Part shown: positions 17,192 through 25,778 of the stretch, piece after piece
Layout: each line of letters starts with the position of its first letter
Numbering within the stretch: position 1 is the first letter of the stretch
Assembly (NCBI GenBank): GCA_964453435.1
Contig: CAYVQZ010000022.1
Location: 6,441-70,440, forward strand
Direction: 5' to 3'
Length of the DNA: 64,000 nt
Source of the DNA: CAYVQZ01 sp964453435
GTDB lineage: Bacteria; Abyssobacteria; SURF-5
The notes under the pieces: generated by a model
The model's database searches: none
What the model was told of the DNA's origin: nothing
Seen by the model: only the letters and a program-made list of their open reading frames with translations
Translations under genes and position numbers: made by a program

Positions 17192-18086
17192 TTCGTTTCC
17201 TTGTCAGCCAAAAAGCCGCTCCCATCAGGGCAGGTATCCCCAAGCCTAGTATGTCATACATCAGGCTTATCATAAGGGACTGTTCATAGCTTGCGCCAAC
17301 CGGCGGCCGTTGCAACAGTATTATCATAGCTGCTTCTCTTATGCCAAATCCGGAGAAACTGATCGGGAGCATTGATGACAGCAGCGCGGGCGGAACAACC
17401 AGCGTAATGTGCGACACGTGCGCTTCAAGCCGAACAGCCTTGCAGAAACACCACACTTCCAAAAAGACCACGCCCCAATAGCAGGCGGTTGCAACAGCCG
17501 CGCCGAAAAGCCGGTTCGGAGAGACGGCGCGCCAGAAGTCAGGCAGGGAGACCCCCCGCGCATTTGCCCACAGAAGACCGGCCGCCATTGCGCCGGCGAG
17601 TGACACCGCCATGAGCGCAATGGCGAGCGTCCACCCCGCATTCCAGTCCATCCGGAAATCGGACCTGAAAAACACATACAGCCCAAGTGCGGCAAGCGGC
17701 CCGAGAAACATCAGGTCCAGAACCCTTTCGGCAACGAAACATATGAGTCCTCGCGTTGCCGGAACACCCGATTCCGCCTTCAACATGTAAATTTTGGTTA
17801 TCTCTCCGATTTTTGCCGGAGAGAGGATTCCGGGCAGAAAGGAAATCATCTGAATTCTCAGGGTTTCCCGGAGCTTCCGGAACGCCGATTCTCCGAAGAC
17901 CATCAGGGCCAACCGGTAAGCTCGCATCACCTGACCAACCACGATCAACACGACGGACGCGGCGAGAAACGTGTAGCGGATGTCTCCGAGGCGGGGGATA
18001 TCTTTGTCGAAATCCGCCTTTTGAATGATAAAGAGGAGGATAGTAAGCGAGACGAGTATCTTCAGAGCGGTTGAGAATTTTCTCAA
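17172..18086 (-). CDS. Flippase-like integral membrane protein (LPG synthase TM / UPF0104-type)
   Basis: This 304-residue polytopic protein begins LRKFSTALKILVSLTILLFI and has about seven further hydrophobic segments. FLPGILSPAKIGEITKIYML and a late glycine-rich GFGIREAAMIIL segment are characteristic of the lysylphosphatidylglycerol-synthase TM / UPF0104 family. Members often sit in glycan operons and are proposed to move lipid-linked sugars. The longer frame back to 18233 would run inside the preceding GT2 gene. TTG at 18086 with GGGAGG (18091-18096) is therefore chosen, although the 4-nt spacing is short. Its 3' end overlaps the toroid-like gene by 20 bases. Confidence 0.82.
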   Translation of the reverse strand: MRKFSTALKILVSLTILLFIIQKADFDKDIPRLGDIRYTFLAASVVLIVVGQVMRAYRLALMVFGESAFRKLRETLRIQMISFLPGILSPAKIGEITKIYMLKAESGVPATRGLICFVAERVLDLMFLGPLAALGLYVFFRSDFRMDWNAGWTLAIALMAVSLAGAMAAGLLWANARGVSLPDFWRAVSPNRLFGAAVATACYWGVVFLEVWCFCKAVRLEAHVSHITLVVPPALLSSMLPISFSGFGIREAAMIILLQRPPVGASYEQSLMISLMYDILGLGIPALMGAAFWLTRKRNGFASD

Positions 18087-18100
18087 TAAGCCTCCCAACG

Positions 18101-18964
18101 TTAAGGAGAACGCTTGTCTATCAGGTCGGCCAGCAATCCGATGACCGCCACCTGAACCGCCAACGACACAAGGATGATAACCGTGACGTCCATGACCCGG
18201 CCCAGAAAGAATGCGCTGTACAGCAAAATCCACATTCCGAGCAAAAAAAGGGCAACGCTGATTGGTATGAATATCTTCAGGGGATTGAAATACATCACTG
18301 TGCGAATAATAGTCATTAAGAATCCGAGAGTGTCGGAAAATGGCCGTATCTTGCTCTTCCCCGTCCGCGGATGATAATCAATAGACTGGAAATGAACCCG
18401 ATAGTCATTGCTCAGCATGGCAAGCGTTATGGTCATTGTGAAGGAAAAGCCCTGCGGCAGGATATTCAGGAAGCGCTGAACCGCTTGCTTCCGCATCACC
18501 CGCATTCCGGAGTTGAGGTCTGGTATCTTCGTCGAAGCAAGATAGTTGGCGAGCGCGGTGAGCGCCCATTTGGCCGGTCGCCGAAAGAGCGGCATGGCGA
18601 CATTGTCGCCCGTCCGCGCTCCCACAACCATGTCGGAATACTCCATTGCCCGAACCAGGCCCGGCAGCGACTGCGGAGGATACGTGCCATCTGCGTCGGT
18701 TATGGCGATCAGTTCGTGGTGCGCAACCTTCAGACCTTGCTTTATCGCTGCGCCGTATCCCCTGTTTATGCCGAGGTCTATGACGCGAGTATGGCGATAT
18801 TGTTCCGCCACCCGGGAGGTTTGGTCGGTGGAGCCGTCGTTGACCACGATGATCTCGTATTGCGCCCCCTCCGCTTCCATCGCGGAGATGATTCCTTCCA
18901 GGACGGAGCCGATGCTTTGCTCCTCGTTATGTGCCGGAATGATAATCGAGACGGGTTCAGACAA
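18101..18964 (-). CDS. GT2 glycosyltransferase, dolichyl/polyprenyl-phosphate sugar synthase type
   Basis: This 287-residue protein has a GT-A domain: SIIIPAHNEEQSIGSVLEG, VVNDGSTDQT and ITDADGTYPPQSLP (DxD). HYHPRTGKS-like DYHPRTGKSKI also matches DPM1/GtrB-type enzymes that load a sugar onto polyprenyl phosphate. Two C-terminal transmembrane segments follow (PLKIFIPISVALFLLGMWIL and VTVIILVSLAVQVAVIGLLA). The start is TTG at 18964 with GAGGAGG 8 nt upstream. It is the first gene of the five-gene operon and 14 bases before the flippase-like gene, so it probably makes the membrane-bound sugar donor for the others (inference). Confidence 0.88.
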   Translation of the reverse strand: MSEPVSIIIPAHNEEQSIGSVLEGIISAMEAEGAQYEIIVVNDGSTDQTSRVAEQYRHTRVIDLGINRGYGAAIKQGLKVAHHELIAITDADGTYPPQSLPGLVRAMEYSDMVVGARTGDNVAMPLFRRPAKWALTALANYLASTKIPDLNSGMRVMRKQAVQRFLNILPQGFSFTMTITLAMLSNDYRVHFQSIDYHPRTGKSKIRPFSDTLGFLMTIIRTVMYFNPLKIFIPISVALFLLGMWILLYSAFFLGRVMDVTVIILVSLAVQVAVIGLLADLIDKRSP

Positions 18965-19021
18965 TCCGATTTCCTCCTCGGCGCCACTTTCGGGTGTGGC
19001 CCGATTTTGTGCTTTTGACAG

Positions 19022-19042
19022 GAGGCGACTCGCCGACGCCTC
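19022..19042 (-). terminator. Possible weak terminator after nnrD
   Basis: GAGGCG (19022-19027) and CGCCTC (19037-19042) form a 6-bp stem directly after the nnrD stop. No clear T-tract follows on the minus strand, so termination is uncertain. It separates the housekeeping block from the glycan operon. Confidence 0.35.
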
Positions 19043-19918
19043 TCACGTTGAGAGAGCGCCCCACGCTTCAGGCAGACAATCCACGAGGTCGCCGGCAATC
19101 GTTCCCCACGATGTAAACCGCTCGGCGGCAAAATCGCCGGCCAGCCCATGCAGGAAGGTTCCGAGCGCCGCCGCGTTCGGCGCGGTGAGTCCCTGACACA
19201 GGAGGGCGGCAAGAATTCCGGTCAGCACATCGCCGCTTCCGGCGGTTGACATGCCCGAATTGCCGGTTGTATTCAGAAGCAAGCGGTTATCGCTCGTCGC
19301 GACGAGTGAGGGAGCTCCCTTGAGAATGAGTTCCACCTTCCACTTTGCGGCGTATTCCCGAGCGATTCGCTCTCTATTTCTTTGTATATCGAAAACCGGC
19401 ATCCCGGTCAAGCGCGCCATTTCCCCCGGATGCGGAGAGATAATCGTGGGCTTCGTGCGGGAACTGAGGAGTTCGAGGTGGCCGGGCAATGCATTCAATC
19501 CGTCTGCATCTATAACCATTGGCAGGTCGACCTTCTCGATGAGCGAGCGCATGAGCAGTTGCGTTTCCGGGTGGGTGGACATTCCCGGCCCGAGCGCCAT
19601 CGCATGCATCCGTTCTGACAATTTCATAATTTCATCGAATGCGGGAAGGCTCAGTGTTTGGTCTTCCGTTTCGGGCAAGGGACGGGTCATCGTCTCGGTC
19701 AGGCGGGCCTCCATTGCAATGTTGAGAGACCGGGGCAGTCCCAGGGTGACCATGCCCACACCCGCTCGCAAGGCCGATTCGCATGTCAGACAGGCCGCGC
19801 CCGTCAGTCCCGCAGAACCCGCTATGACAAGCAAATAACCGTATGTTCCCTTGTGTGAATCCTGCGGGCGCGGGGGAACCAGTGACCGAGCAAGATCGGG
19901 GGTGATGGACTGCGTCAT
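19043..19918 (-). CDS. nnrD: ADP/ATP-dependent NAD(P)H-hydrate dehydratase (NnrD domain only)
   Basis: This 291-residue ribokinase-fold CARKD protein repairs hydrated NAD(P)H by nucleotide-driven dehydration. Recognisable parts are GYLLVIAGSAGLTGAACLT, LGPGMSTHPETQ and MVIDADGLNALPG. The catalytic block is NTTGNSGMSTAGSGDVLTGILAALL. Many bacteria fuse this domain to the NnrE epimerase. The N-terminal half is absent here and no separate nnrE is seen in the window. Its ATG overlaps the pdxJ stop (ATGA), so translation is coupled. Confidence 0.93.
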   Translation of the reverse strand: MTQSITPDLARSLVPPRPQDSHKGTYGYLLVIAGSAGLTGAACLTCESALRAGVGMVTLGLPRSLNIAMEARLTETMTRPLPETEDQTLSLPAFDEIMKLSERMHAMALGPGMSTHPETQLLMRSLIEKVDLPMVIDADGLNALPGHLELLSSRTKPTIISPHPGEMARLTGMPVFDIQRNRERIAREYAAKWKVELILKGAPSLVATSDNRLLLNTTGNSGMSTAGSGDVLTGILAALLCQGLTAPNAAALGTFLHGLAGDFAAERFTSWGTIAGDLVDCLPEAWGALST

Positions 19919-20628
19919 TTCAGAAGTTCGAGCATCTCCCGAACGGCGCGGTCCAGTCCGACAAGGACGGCCCGCGCGACTATATTGTGCCCGATGTTAA
20001 CCTCATGAAGTTTCGGGATCGATTTGATGGGAATCACATTTTGATATGTCAATCCGTGACCGGCATGGACTCTGAGCCCCAGCGCGACAGCCTGGCGCCC
20101 GCCCTGAATCAGCCTTTCGAGTTCCATCGTCCGGGAATCTTCGGTCCTGCAATTTGCATACGAGCCGGTGTGGAGCTCGATTGCATCCGCTCCCACCTTC
20201 TTTGAAGTCTCGATCTGGCCGGGGTCGGCTTCGATGAAAAGACTGACCGGAATATCGATGGCCTTGAGCCGCTTGACGACATCCGCAATTTGGTCGGTAT
20301 TCGCGGCTATGTCGAGCCCCCCTTCGGTGGTCAGTTCCTCTCTCTTTTCGGGGACGAGTGTGACCTGGTCTGGCTTCACCTCGCGTGCGATGCCGACCAT
20401 TTCCTCTGTCGCCGCCATCTCGAGGTTAAGTTTTGTTTTCACGACTTTTCGCAGCAGCTCCAAGTCCCTGTCCTGTATGTGCCGCCTGTCGCCACGCAGG
20501 TGAACGGTTATCCCATGAGCTCCGGCCAATTCGCAAAGAACGGCTGCGGCGACAGGGTCCGGCTCAATGTCTTTTCTGGCTTGCCGGACGGTGGCCACAT
20601 GGTCGATGTTGACACCCAGATGTATCAT
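19915..20628 (-). CDS. pdxJ: Pyridoxine 5'-phosphate synthase
   Basis: This 237-residue TIM barrel condenses 1-deoxy-xylulose 5-phosphate with 3-amino-2-oxopropyl phosphate to pyridoxine 5'-phosphate in vitamin B6 synthesis. The family landmarks GVNIDHVATVRQARK, HLRGDRRHIQDRDL, VTLVPEKREELTTEGGLD and GHGLTYQNV are all present. Length is normal. GAGGAAAA precedes the ATG at 20628. It lies between glmM and nnrD, a common order, although acpS, often found next to pdxJ, is missing. Confidence 0.97.
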   Translation of the reverse strand: MIHLGVNIDHVATVRQARKDIEPDPVAAAVLCELAGAHGITVHLRGDRRHIQDRDLELLRKVVKTKLNLEMAATEEMVGIAREVKPDQVTLVPEKREELTTEGGLDIAANTDQIADVVKRLKAIDIPVSLFIEADPGQIETSKKVGADAIELHTGSYANCRTEDSRTMELERLIQGGRQAVALGLRVHAGHGLTYQNVIPIKSIPKLHEVNIGHNIVARAVLVGLDRAVREMLELLK

Positions 20629-20729
20629 ATCGCTGTTTTCCTCATTTGATTCGACTGTCGATTTTCGATTCCGCCGACGCTCCTCGTTGGAAGCCGCCCT
20701 TGTTTCGGACGACTCTCAATTGTGCAAAT

Positions 20730-22079
20730 TCATCCCAACTCTTGGTGAATGATTTCAGCAATCGATTGCGCGAATTCCGTTATTTGCTTTTCATCCTCCC
20801 CTTCCAGCATGACCCGCGCCACGGGTTCCGTGCCGGAATATCTCACCAATATCCTCCCGGCATCGCCGAGCTCGTGTTCCACCAACCCTATCTGTTGCTT
20901 CACGCGGGCGACATTTTCCAGAGGCTCTTTTCGGTGTACACGCACGTTTATGAGCGCCTGCGGGAACCGCGTCATGCACGCCGCCAGTTCTTTCAGGGTT
21001 TTTCCCGTTTTCCGCATGATGGCCAGCACTTGCAGGGCGGTAATCAGGCCGTCGCCCGTCGTATTGTAGTCGAGGAACACAATGTGTCCGGATTGCTCGC
21101 CGCCCACCGTGTACTTGCCGCGGACCATTTCTTCCACGACGTACCGGTCTCCCACTTGTGTCTGGACCACGCGACCTCCCGCCTTTTTCATTGCCTGGCT
21201 CAGGCCGAGATTGCTCATGACGGTTGTCACAAGGGTGTTCCGGGCCAATCGTTGCTCCTTCATTATGTCGAGAGCGCAAATGGCCATTATCTGGTCGCCG
21301 TCGATGTAGGTTCCATCGGCGTCGGCCATGACCACTCTGTCCGCATCGCCGTCGAAAGCCATGCCGACATCGGCCTTCCGGGCTTTCATCTCCGAGCACA
21401 TTTGCTCGGGGTGGACCGCTCCGCAATCCCTGTTGATGTTCATGCCGTCGGGGTCGATGTTGAGAGGAATAATTTCGGCCCCCAGTTCGGACAGGACACT
21501 CGGCGCCGCCTTGTACGTTGCGCCGTTCGCGCAATCCACCACAATGCGCAAGCCGTCGAACGTCATTCGCTTCGGTATGGTAGTTTTGACGAACTCGATG
21601 TAGCGCCCGACGGCATCGTCTATTCGGAACGCTTTTCCGACCTTGTGAGCCGTTGGCCGTATGTGGTCGATCTTGCCGGATGCGATGAGGTCCTCCATTT
21701 TCTCCTCGATTTCGTCCGGCAATTTGAATCCCTCGCGCGAGAAGAATTTTATTCCGTTATCTTCGTACGGGTTGTGTGATGCCGAGATGACAATCCCGGC
21801 ATCGGCTCGAAGGCTCCGCGTAATGAGCGCGACCGCCGGCGTTGGCATCGGCCCGACCAGCAGAACGTCCACGCCCATGGAACAGATGCCGGCAACGAGC
21901 GCGGCCTCTATCATGTAGCCGGAGAGCCGGGTGTCTTTTCCGATGAGAACGCGATGCCGCCTGTCGTTTTGCATGAAGATGTGTCCCGCCGCCCGTCCCA
22001 GCTTCAAAGCGGTCTCGCAGGTCATCGGTTCGACGTTCGCGACTCCCCGAATCCCATCGGTTCCAAACAGTTTCCGCAT
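20730..22079 (-). CDS. glmM: Phosphoglucosamine mutase
   Basis: This 449-residue alpha-D-phosphohexomutase converts glucosamine-6-P to glucosamine-1-P for peptidoglycan and LPS precursors. It has FGTDGIRGVAN at the start and the phosphoserine loop ISASHNPYEDNGIKFF. The metal loop is DGDADRVVMAD, and the sugar-binding GEQSGHI and phosphate-binding RYSGTEPVARVM follow. GGGGAG lies 6 nt upstream of the ATG. The gene follows folP by 33 bases; cdaA and ybbR, which often lie between them, are absent. Confidence 0.97.
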   Translation of the reverse strand: MRKLFGTDGIRGVANVEPMTCETALKLGRAAGHIFMQNDRRHRVLIGKDTRLSGYMIEAALVAGICSMGVDVLLVGPMPTPAVALITRSLRADAGIVISASHNPYEDNGIKFFSREGFKLPDEIEEKMEDLIASGKIDHIRPTAHKVGKAFRIDDAVGRYIEFVKTTIPKRMTFDGLRIVVDCANGATYKAAPSVLSELGAEIIPLNIDPDGMNINRDCGAVHPEQMCSEMKARKADVGMAFDGDADRVVMADADGTYIDGDQIMAICALDIMKEQRLARNTLVTTVMSNLGLSQAMKKAGGRVVQTQVGDRYVVEEMVRGKYTVGGEQSGHIVFLDYNTTGDGLITALQVLAIMRKTGKTLKELAACMTRFPQALINVRVHRKEPLENVARVKQQIGLVEHELGDAGRILVRYSGTEPVARVMLEGEDEKQITEFAQSIAEIIHQELG

Positions 22080-22112
22080 GCTGTTCTCCCCTGACGACTG
22101 ATTACATCTTCC

Positions 22113-23312
22113 TTACCATCTTTTTCCCATAATTGCATCTGTCATTTTGGCGACGCGCGCCATTTCCTTCACGTCGTGCACCCGGACGATGTGCGCGCCG
22201 TTGGCAATCGCGACGGAAACCGCCGCCGCCGTGCCTTCGATCCGGTCGTAGACTTCGGCGTCGAGCACCTTTCCGATGCTGGACTTGCGCGACGGGCCGA
22301 CAAGGAGGGGTTTGCCGAGCGCTCTCAGCCGAGAGAGTTCGCGAAGTATTTCCAGATTATGCTCAACCGTCTTGCCGAACCCGATTCCGGGATCGATAAT
22401 CACCTGGTTCTCACTGATGCCGCTCCGGACGACGAAATCGATCCGCTTCTGAAGGAACGACAAGATTTCGGGTATCAACGCATCATAGGAGGGATTTTCC
22501 TGCATTCGTTTCGGTGTGCCTTGCATATGCATGATTATGAGCGGACATCCGCTCTCCCTGACGACCTCCGCCATTTTTTCGTCGGACTGCAGCCCGCTGA
22601 TATCATTCACCATTTGGGCCCCGGCCTCGAGTGCGCGTCGCGCGATTTCGGCCTTGCAGGTATCAATCGAAAGTGGGATGGTGAGATTCTTCGCAAGATG
22701 TTCAACCACCGGTATTACTCGTTTTGCCTCTTCCTCGAGGGGTACCGTCTCGGCGCCGGGACGAGTGGATTCTCCGCCAATGTCAATTACGTCCGCGCCC
22801 TCTTGCGCCATCTTTTCACCGTGCGCGATGGCCGCGTCAAAATCGAGGAACCGGCCCCCGTCGGAAAACGAGTCGGGGGTCACATTGAGAATTCCCATTA
22901 TCTTCGTGCGGTCCCCGAGCGTCAGGGGTCCCTTCGGCATGTCTAGCGTGAACCGTTCCGTTGAATAACGCTGGACGGCTATCCCGAAATCTCTGCAATC
23001 GAGGACCGGTTCGCTCTCGACTGAAGCCGGCCGTTCTTCACAAAGTTCCTTTGGGGACCCGATATACACGCAGAAGTCGACCTTGCCCGCTTTGAACACA
23101 GCTACGATTCCTCCGAACGATTGTTGGGCGATCCGTTCGAGACGCCGTATCTGCTCCGCAGTGGGGTCTTCGATGGAAAACAGGCCCACTCGTGAATTGT
23201 CGAGAATCGACCTGATGGTTGAGTGCGTGTTCGGAGGGAGCCAAGCGGGAGGTTCGGACACTTCGCCAAGGTAAAGCACGTGACTCCCGGGAAGGCGGTT
23301 AAGCAGGCTCAT
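22113..23312 (-). CDS. folP: Dihydropteroate synthase with N-terminal extension
   Basis: The C-terminal 270 residues are a standard DHPS barrel joining p-aminobenzoate to dihydropterin pyrophosphate for folate. MGILNVTPDSFSDGG, IDIGGESTRPGA, SIDTCKAEIARRALEAGAQMVNDISG and IDPGIGFGKTVEHN are all visible. The first ~125 residues are an extra domain of unknown role, as in some longer FolP proteins. A frame reaching 23357 would run into ftsH. ATG 23312, 14 bases inside the ftsH end, is the likely start (399 residues). Confidence 0.94.
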   Translation of the reverse strand: MSLLNRLPGSHVLYLGEVSEPPAWLPPNTHSTIRSILDNSRVGLFSIEDPTAEQIRRLERIAQQSFGGIVAVFKAGKVDFCVYIGSPKELCEERPASVESEPVLDCRDFGIAVQRYSTERFTLDMPKGPLTLGDRTKIMGILNVTPDSFSDGGRFLDFDAAIAHGEKMAQEGADVIDIGGESTRPGAETVPLEEEAKRVIPVVEHLAKNLTIPLSIDTCKAEIARRALEAGAQMVNDISGLQSDEKMAEVVRESGCPLIIMHMQGTPKRMQENPSYDALIPEILSFLQKRIDFVVRSGISENQVIIDPGIGFGKTVEHNLEILRELSRLRALGKPLLVGPSRKSSIGKVLDAEVYDRIEGTAAAVSVAIANGAHIVRVHDVKEMARVAKMTDAIMGKRW

Positions 23313-25113
23313 CGAGGATTTTGTCCAATTGATTTCCCTCAATAACCTCGAGTTCAATGAGTTTCCGCGCTACTTTATCCAGTTTTTCCCTGTTTTCTTT
23401 GAGCAATACTTTTGCGCGCTCATGGCATCGTTCCACGATCTCGCGGATTTCTTTGTCTATCTCCGCAGCGATTTCTTCGCTGAAATTGCGCTCTTTCAGG
23501 ATGTCCCTTCCCAGGAAGACTTCGTCGTTTTCGCCGAACGATATGGGACCCAGCTTCTCGCTCATCCCCCATTCGCACACCATCCTGCGGGCAAGCTGAG
23601 ACGCGTTTTTTATGTCGTTGCCCGCTCCGTTCGTAATGTCCTGCAGAACAAGTTCCTCCGCTGCGCGTCCGCCGAGCATCATGGTGATGAGATTCGTGAT
23701 GTATGTGCGCGAGTACGTGTGGCGGTCCTCGAGCGGCAGGTGCTGTGTAAGACCAAGGGCGCGCCCGCGCGGTATGATTGTCACTTTATGCAGCGGGTCC
23801 ATGCCTGGAAGCAGGTGTCCGACGAGCGCATGCCCCGCCTCGTGATAGGCGGTAGTCCGCTTTTCCTCCTCGCTGATGAACATGCTCTTTCGCTCCGGCC
23901 CCATCAGGACCCTGTCTTTGGCTTCTTCAAAATCGTGAATGTCAACGAATTCTTTGCTTCGGCGGGCAGCCAACAGAGCGGCTTCGTTGACCATGTTGGC
24001 AAGGTCTGCGCCCGAGAAGCCGGGAGTTCCGCGGGCCAGAACCTTCAAGTCGGTCCCTGGCGCAAGCGGAATTTTTCGGGTGTGAACCTTCAGGATTCCC
24101 TCGCGTCCGAAAATGTCGGGATTGTCAACGACAATCGAGCGGTCAAATCGTCCGGGCCGAAGCAGGGCCTTGTCCAGCACATCCGGCCGGTTCGTCGCCG
24201 CCATCAGGATGACTCCCTCGTTGCTGTTGAATCCATCCATTTCAACCAGCAACTGGTTCAGTGTCTGTTCCCTTTCGTCGTGCCCACCGCCCAGGCCGGC
24301 CCCGCGCTGGCGCCCGACGGCATCCAGTTCATCGATGAAGATGATACACGGGGCATGCTTCATGCCGGTTGCAAACAGGTCGCGCACACGAGCGGCGCCG
24401 ACGCCCACGAACATCTCGACAAAATCCGATCCGCTGATATTGAAAAAGGGAACCTTGGCTTCTCCTGCGACTGCCCGGGCAAGGAGGGTTTTGCCTGCCC
24501 CCGGCGGTCCCATAAGGAGGACTCCCTTGGGAATTTTTCCTCCCAGGCGGGTGAATTTCTTTGGGTCTTTCAAAAACTCAATCACTTCTTCCAATTCTTC
24601 TTTTGCCTCTTCCACTCCGGCGACGTCTTCAAACGTCACTTTCCCCTGTGTCTGCGAGTGCATGCGGGCGCGGCTTTTGCCGAATGAAAGCGCTTTATTA
24701 CCGCCCGCCTGCATTTGACGGTAGGCGAAATACCAGATCAGCAGGATGATAAGAGCGAAAGGCAGAATCTGAATGAGAATCGTCTGCACCAGTTTCGGAG
24801 AATACGGTTTTTCCGAATACTGCACATTATTCTCTTTCAGGATATCATGAATTGCCGGGTCGGAGGTAAATGTTTTGAAAGGCCGACTCCCCGTCAGGTC
24901 GCCGGTGATCGTGACACCCGACCCGATACCGGTGGCCTCGTTCGCCTGCAACGTAACCTTGGTGACCTGTCCGTTCTTTACGTGGTCGAGAAACTCGCCA
25001 TAGCTTATGTCGTCCGGTGGCGCCTGCTTGTTCTCGCGGAAAAGGAGCACGACGACAAGCAATACGGCCATAATTGCCCAGAAGGCAACGGTTTTATATC
25101 TGTTGGCGTTCAT
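23299..25113 (-). CDS. ftsH: ATP-dependent zinc metalloprotease FtsH
   Basis: This 604-residue membrane AAA+ protease degrades misfolded and regulatory membrane proteins. Two transmembrane segments (9-25 and about 110-130) flank a short periplasmic domain. The AAA module has GPPGAGKT (202-209), IIFIDELDAVG (Walker B) and the FVGVGA pore loop. The zinc site is HEAGH (424-428). Length and order are complete. A promoter lies at 25191-25219. The C-terminus overlaps folP by 14 bases. Confidence 0.98.
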   Translation of the reverse strand: MNANRYKTVAFWAIMAVLLVVVLLFRENKQAPPDDISYGEFLDHVKNGQVTKVTLQANEATGIGSGVTITGDLTGSRPFKTFTSDPAIHDILKENNVQYSEKPYSPKLVQTILIQILPFALIILLIWYFAYRQMQAGGNKALSFGKSRARMHSQTQGKVTFEDVAGVEEAKEELEEVIEFLKDPKKFTRLGGKIPKGVLLMGPPGAGKTLLARAVAGEAKVPFFNISGSDFVEMFVGVGAARVRDLFATGMKHAPCIIFIDELDAVGRQRGAGLGGGHDEREQTLNQLLVEMDGFNSNEGVILMAATNRPDVLDKALLRPGRFDRSIVVDNPDIFGREGILKVHTRKIPLAPGTDLKVLARGTPGFSGADLANMVNEAALLAARRSKEFVDIHDFEEAKDRVLMGPERKSMFISEEEKRTTAYHEAGHALVGHLLPGMDPLHKVTIIPRGRALGLTQHLPLEDRHTYSRTYITNLITMMLGGRAAEELVLQDITNGAGNDIKNASQLARRMVCEWGMSEKLGPISFGENDEVFLGRDILKERNFSEEIAAEIDKEIREIVERCHERAKVLLKENREKLDKVARKLIELEVIEGNQLDKILDEPA

Positions 25114-25190
25114 CCAGTAATCAACCTCACCCGATGTTTCACGCCCGGACCGCGCTTCTCCGGCGCGCGTTTAACCAATGAACCACCCTA

Positions 25191-25219
25191 ATCTTAGCAC
25201 AATTCCCACAAAATAACAA
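25191..25219 (-). promoter_or_regulatory. Sigma-70-type promoter upstream of ftsH
   Basis: Read on the minus strand: -35 TTGTTA (25214-25219), 17-nt spacer, -10 TAAGAT (25191-25196). It lies in the 140-base gap between hpt and ftsH, so ftsH-folP-glmM can be expressed independently of tilS-hpt. Confidence 0.6.
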
Positions 25220-25253
25220 CAAAGAATGAGGAGCAAAAGGCAGGCCGAAGGAA

Positions 25254-25778
25254 TCACTTCTCAAGTATGCATATGTCCCGCAATTGACGATACTTTTCGT
25301 CAAAGTCGAGCCCGTACCCGACGACAAATTTGTCGGGAATGGTGAAGCCGGTATAATCCGGCCGAATCATTTCCGTTCGCCCGGGAGATGGTTTGTCGAG
25401 CAAAGCGCACAGCCGGACGCTGGCAGGCTCGCGAACCGAGAGGTAGTTCGTCAAGGCGCGGTAGGTAAGCCCCGTATCAATAATATCTTCAACGATCAGA
25501 ACATGCTTGTTTCTGACGCCCGAGGAGAAGACCGGCGAAAGAGTTACGCGCCCCTTGCTGCTGGAATTATAATAGCTCGATGCCGCGACGAAATCGATTT
25601 CAACTGTCAGCTTCAGGTTTCTGAGAAGGTCGGCCATAAAAATAACCGCTCCTTTGAGCACACACATGAGCACCACTTGCTTTCCCTCATAATCCCGTGA
25701 GATGGTTTCGCCCAGCTCTTTGACGCGGCTCGAGATTTGCTCCTTGTCAAGGAGTATGGAAAGGTGTTCGTTTTTCAT
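25254..25778 (-). CDS. hpt: Hypoxanthine phosphoribosyltransferase
   Basis: This 174-residue type I phosphoribosyltransferase salvages hypoxanthine and guanine with PRPP. VLIVEDIIDTGLTYRAL is the PRPP loop, VLMCVLKGAVIFMADLLR the pyrophosphate loop, and DFVAASSYYNSSSKG the flexible loop. DKFVVGYGLDFDEKYRQL closes the active site. Length is standard. It overlaps tilS by 32 bases, an arrangement (tilS-hpt-ftsH) conserved in many bacteria. Confidence 0.96.
   Translation of the reverse strand: MKNEHLSILLDKEQISSRVKELGETISRDYEGKQVVLMCVLKGAVIFMADLLRNLKLTVEIDFVAASSYYNSSSKGRVTLSPVFSSGVRNKHVLIVEDIIDTGLTYRALTNYLSVREPASVRLCALLDKPSPGRTEMIRPDYTGFTIPDKFVVGYGLDFDEKYRQLRDICILEK

Noticed and set aside
17172..18233. 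Longer reading of the flippase-like gene from 18233
   Set aside because: The first ~49 residues would lie inside the preceding GT2 coding sequence in another frame and read as noise. TTG 18086 with GGGAGG is better supported.
23329..24687. 452-residue plus-strand frame opposite ftsH
   Set aside because: It lies entirely within ftsH, and FtsH motifs are on the other strand.
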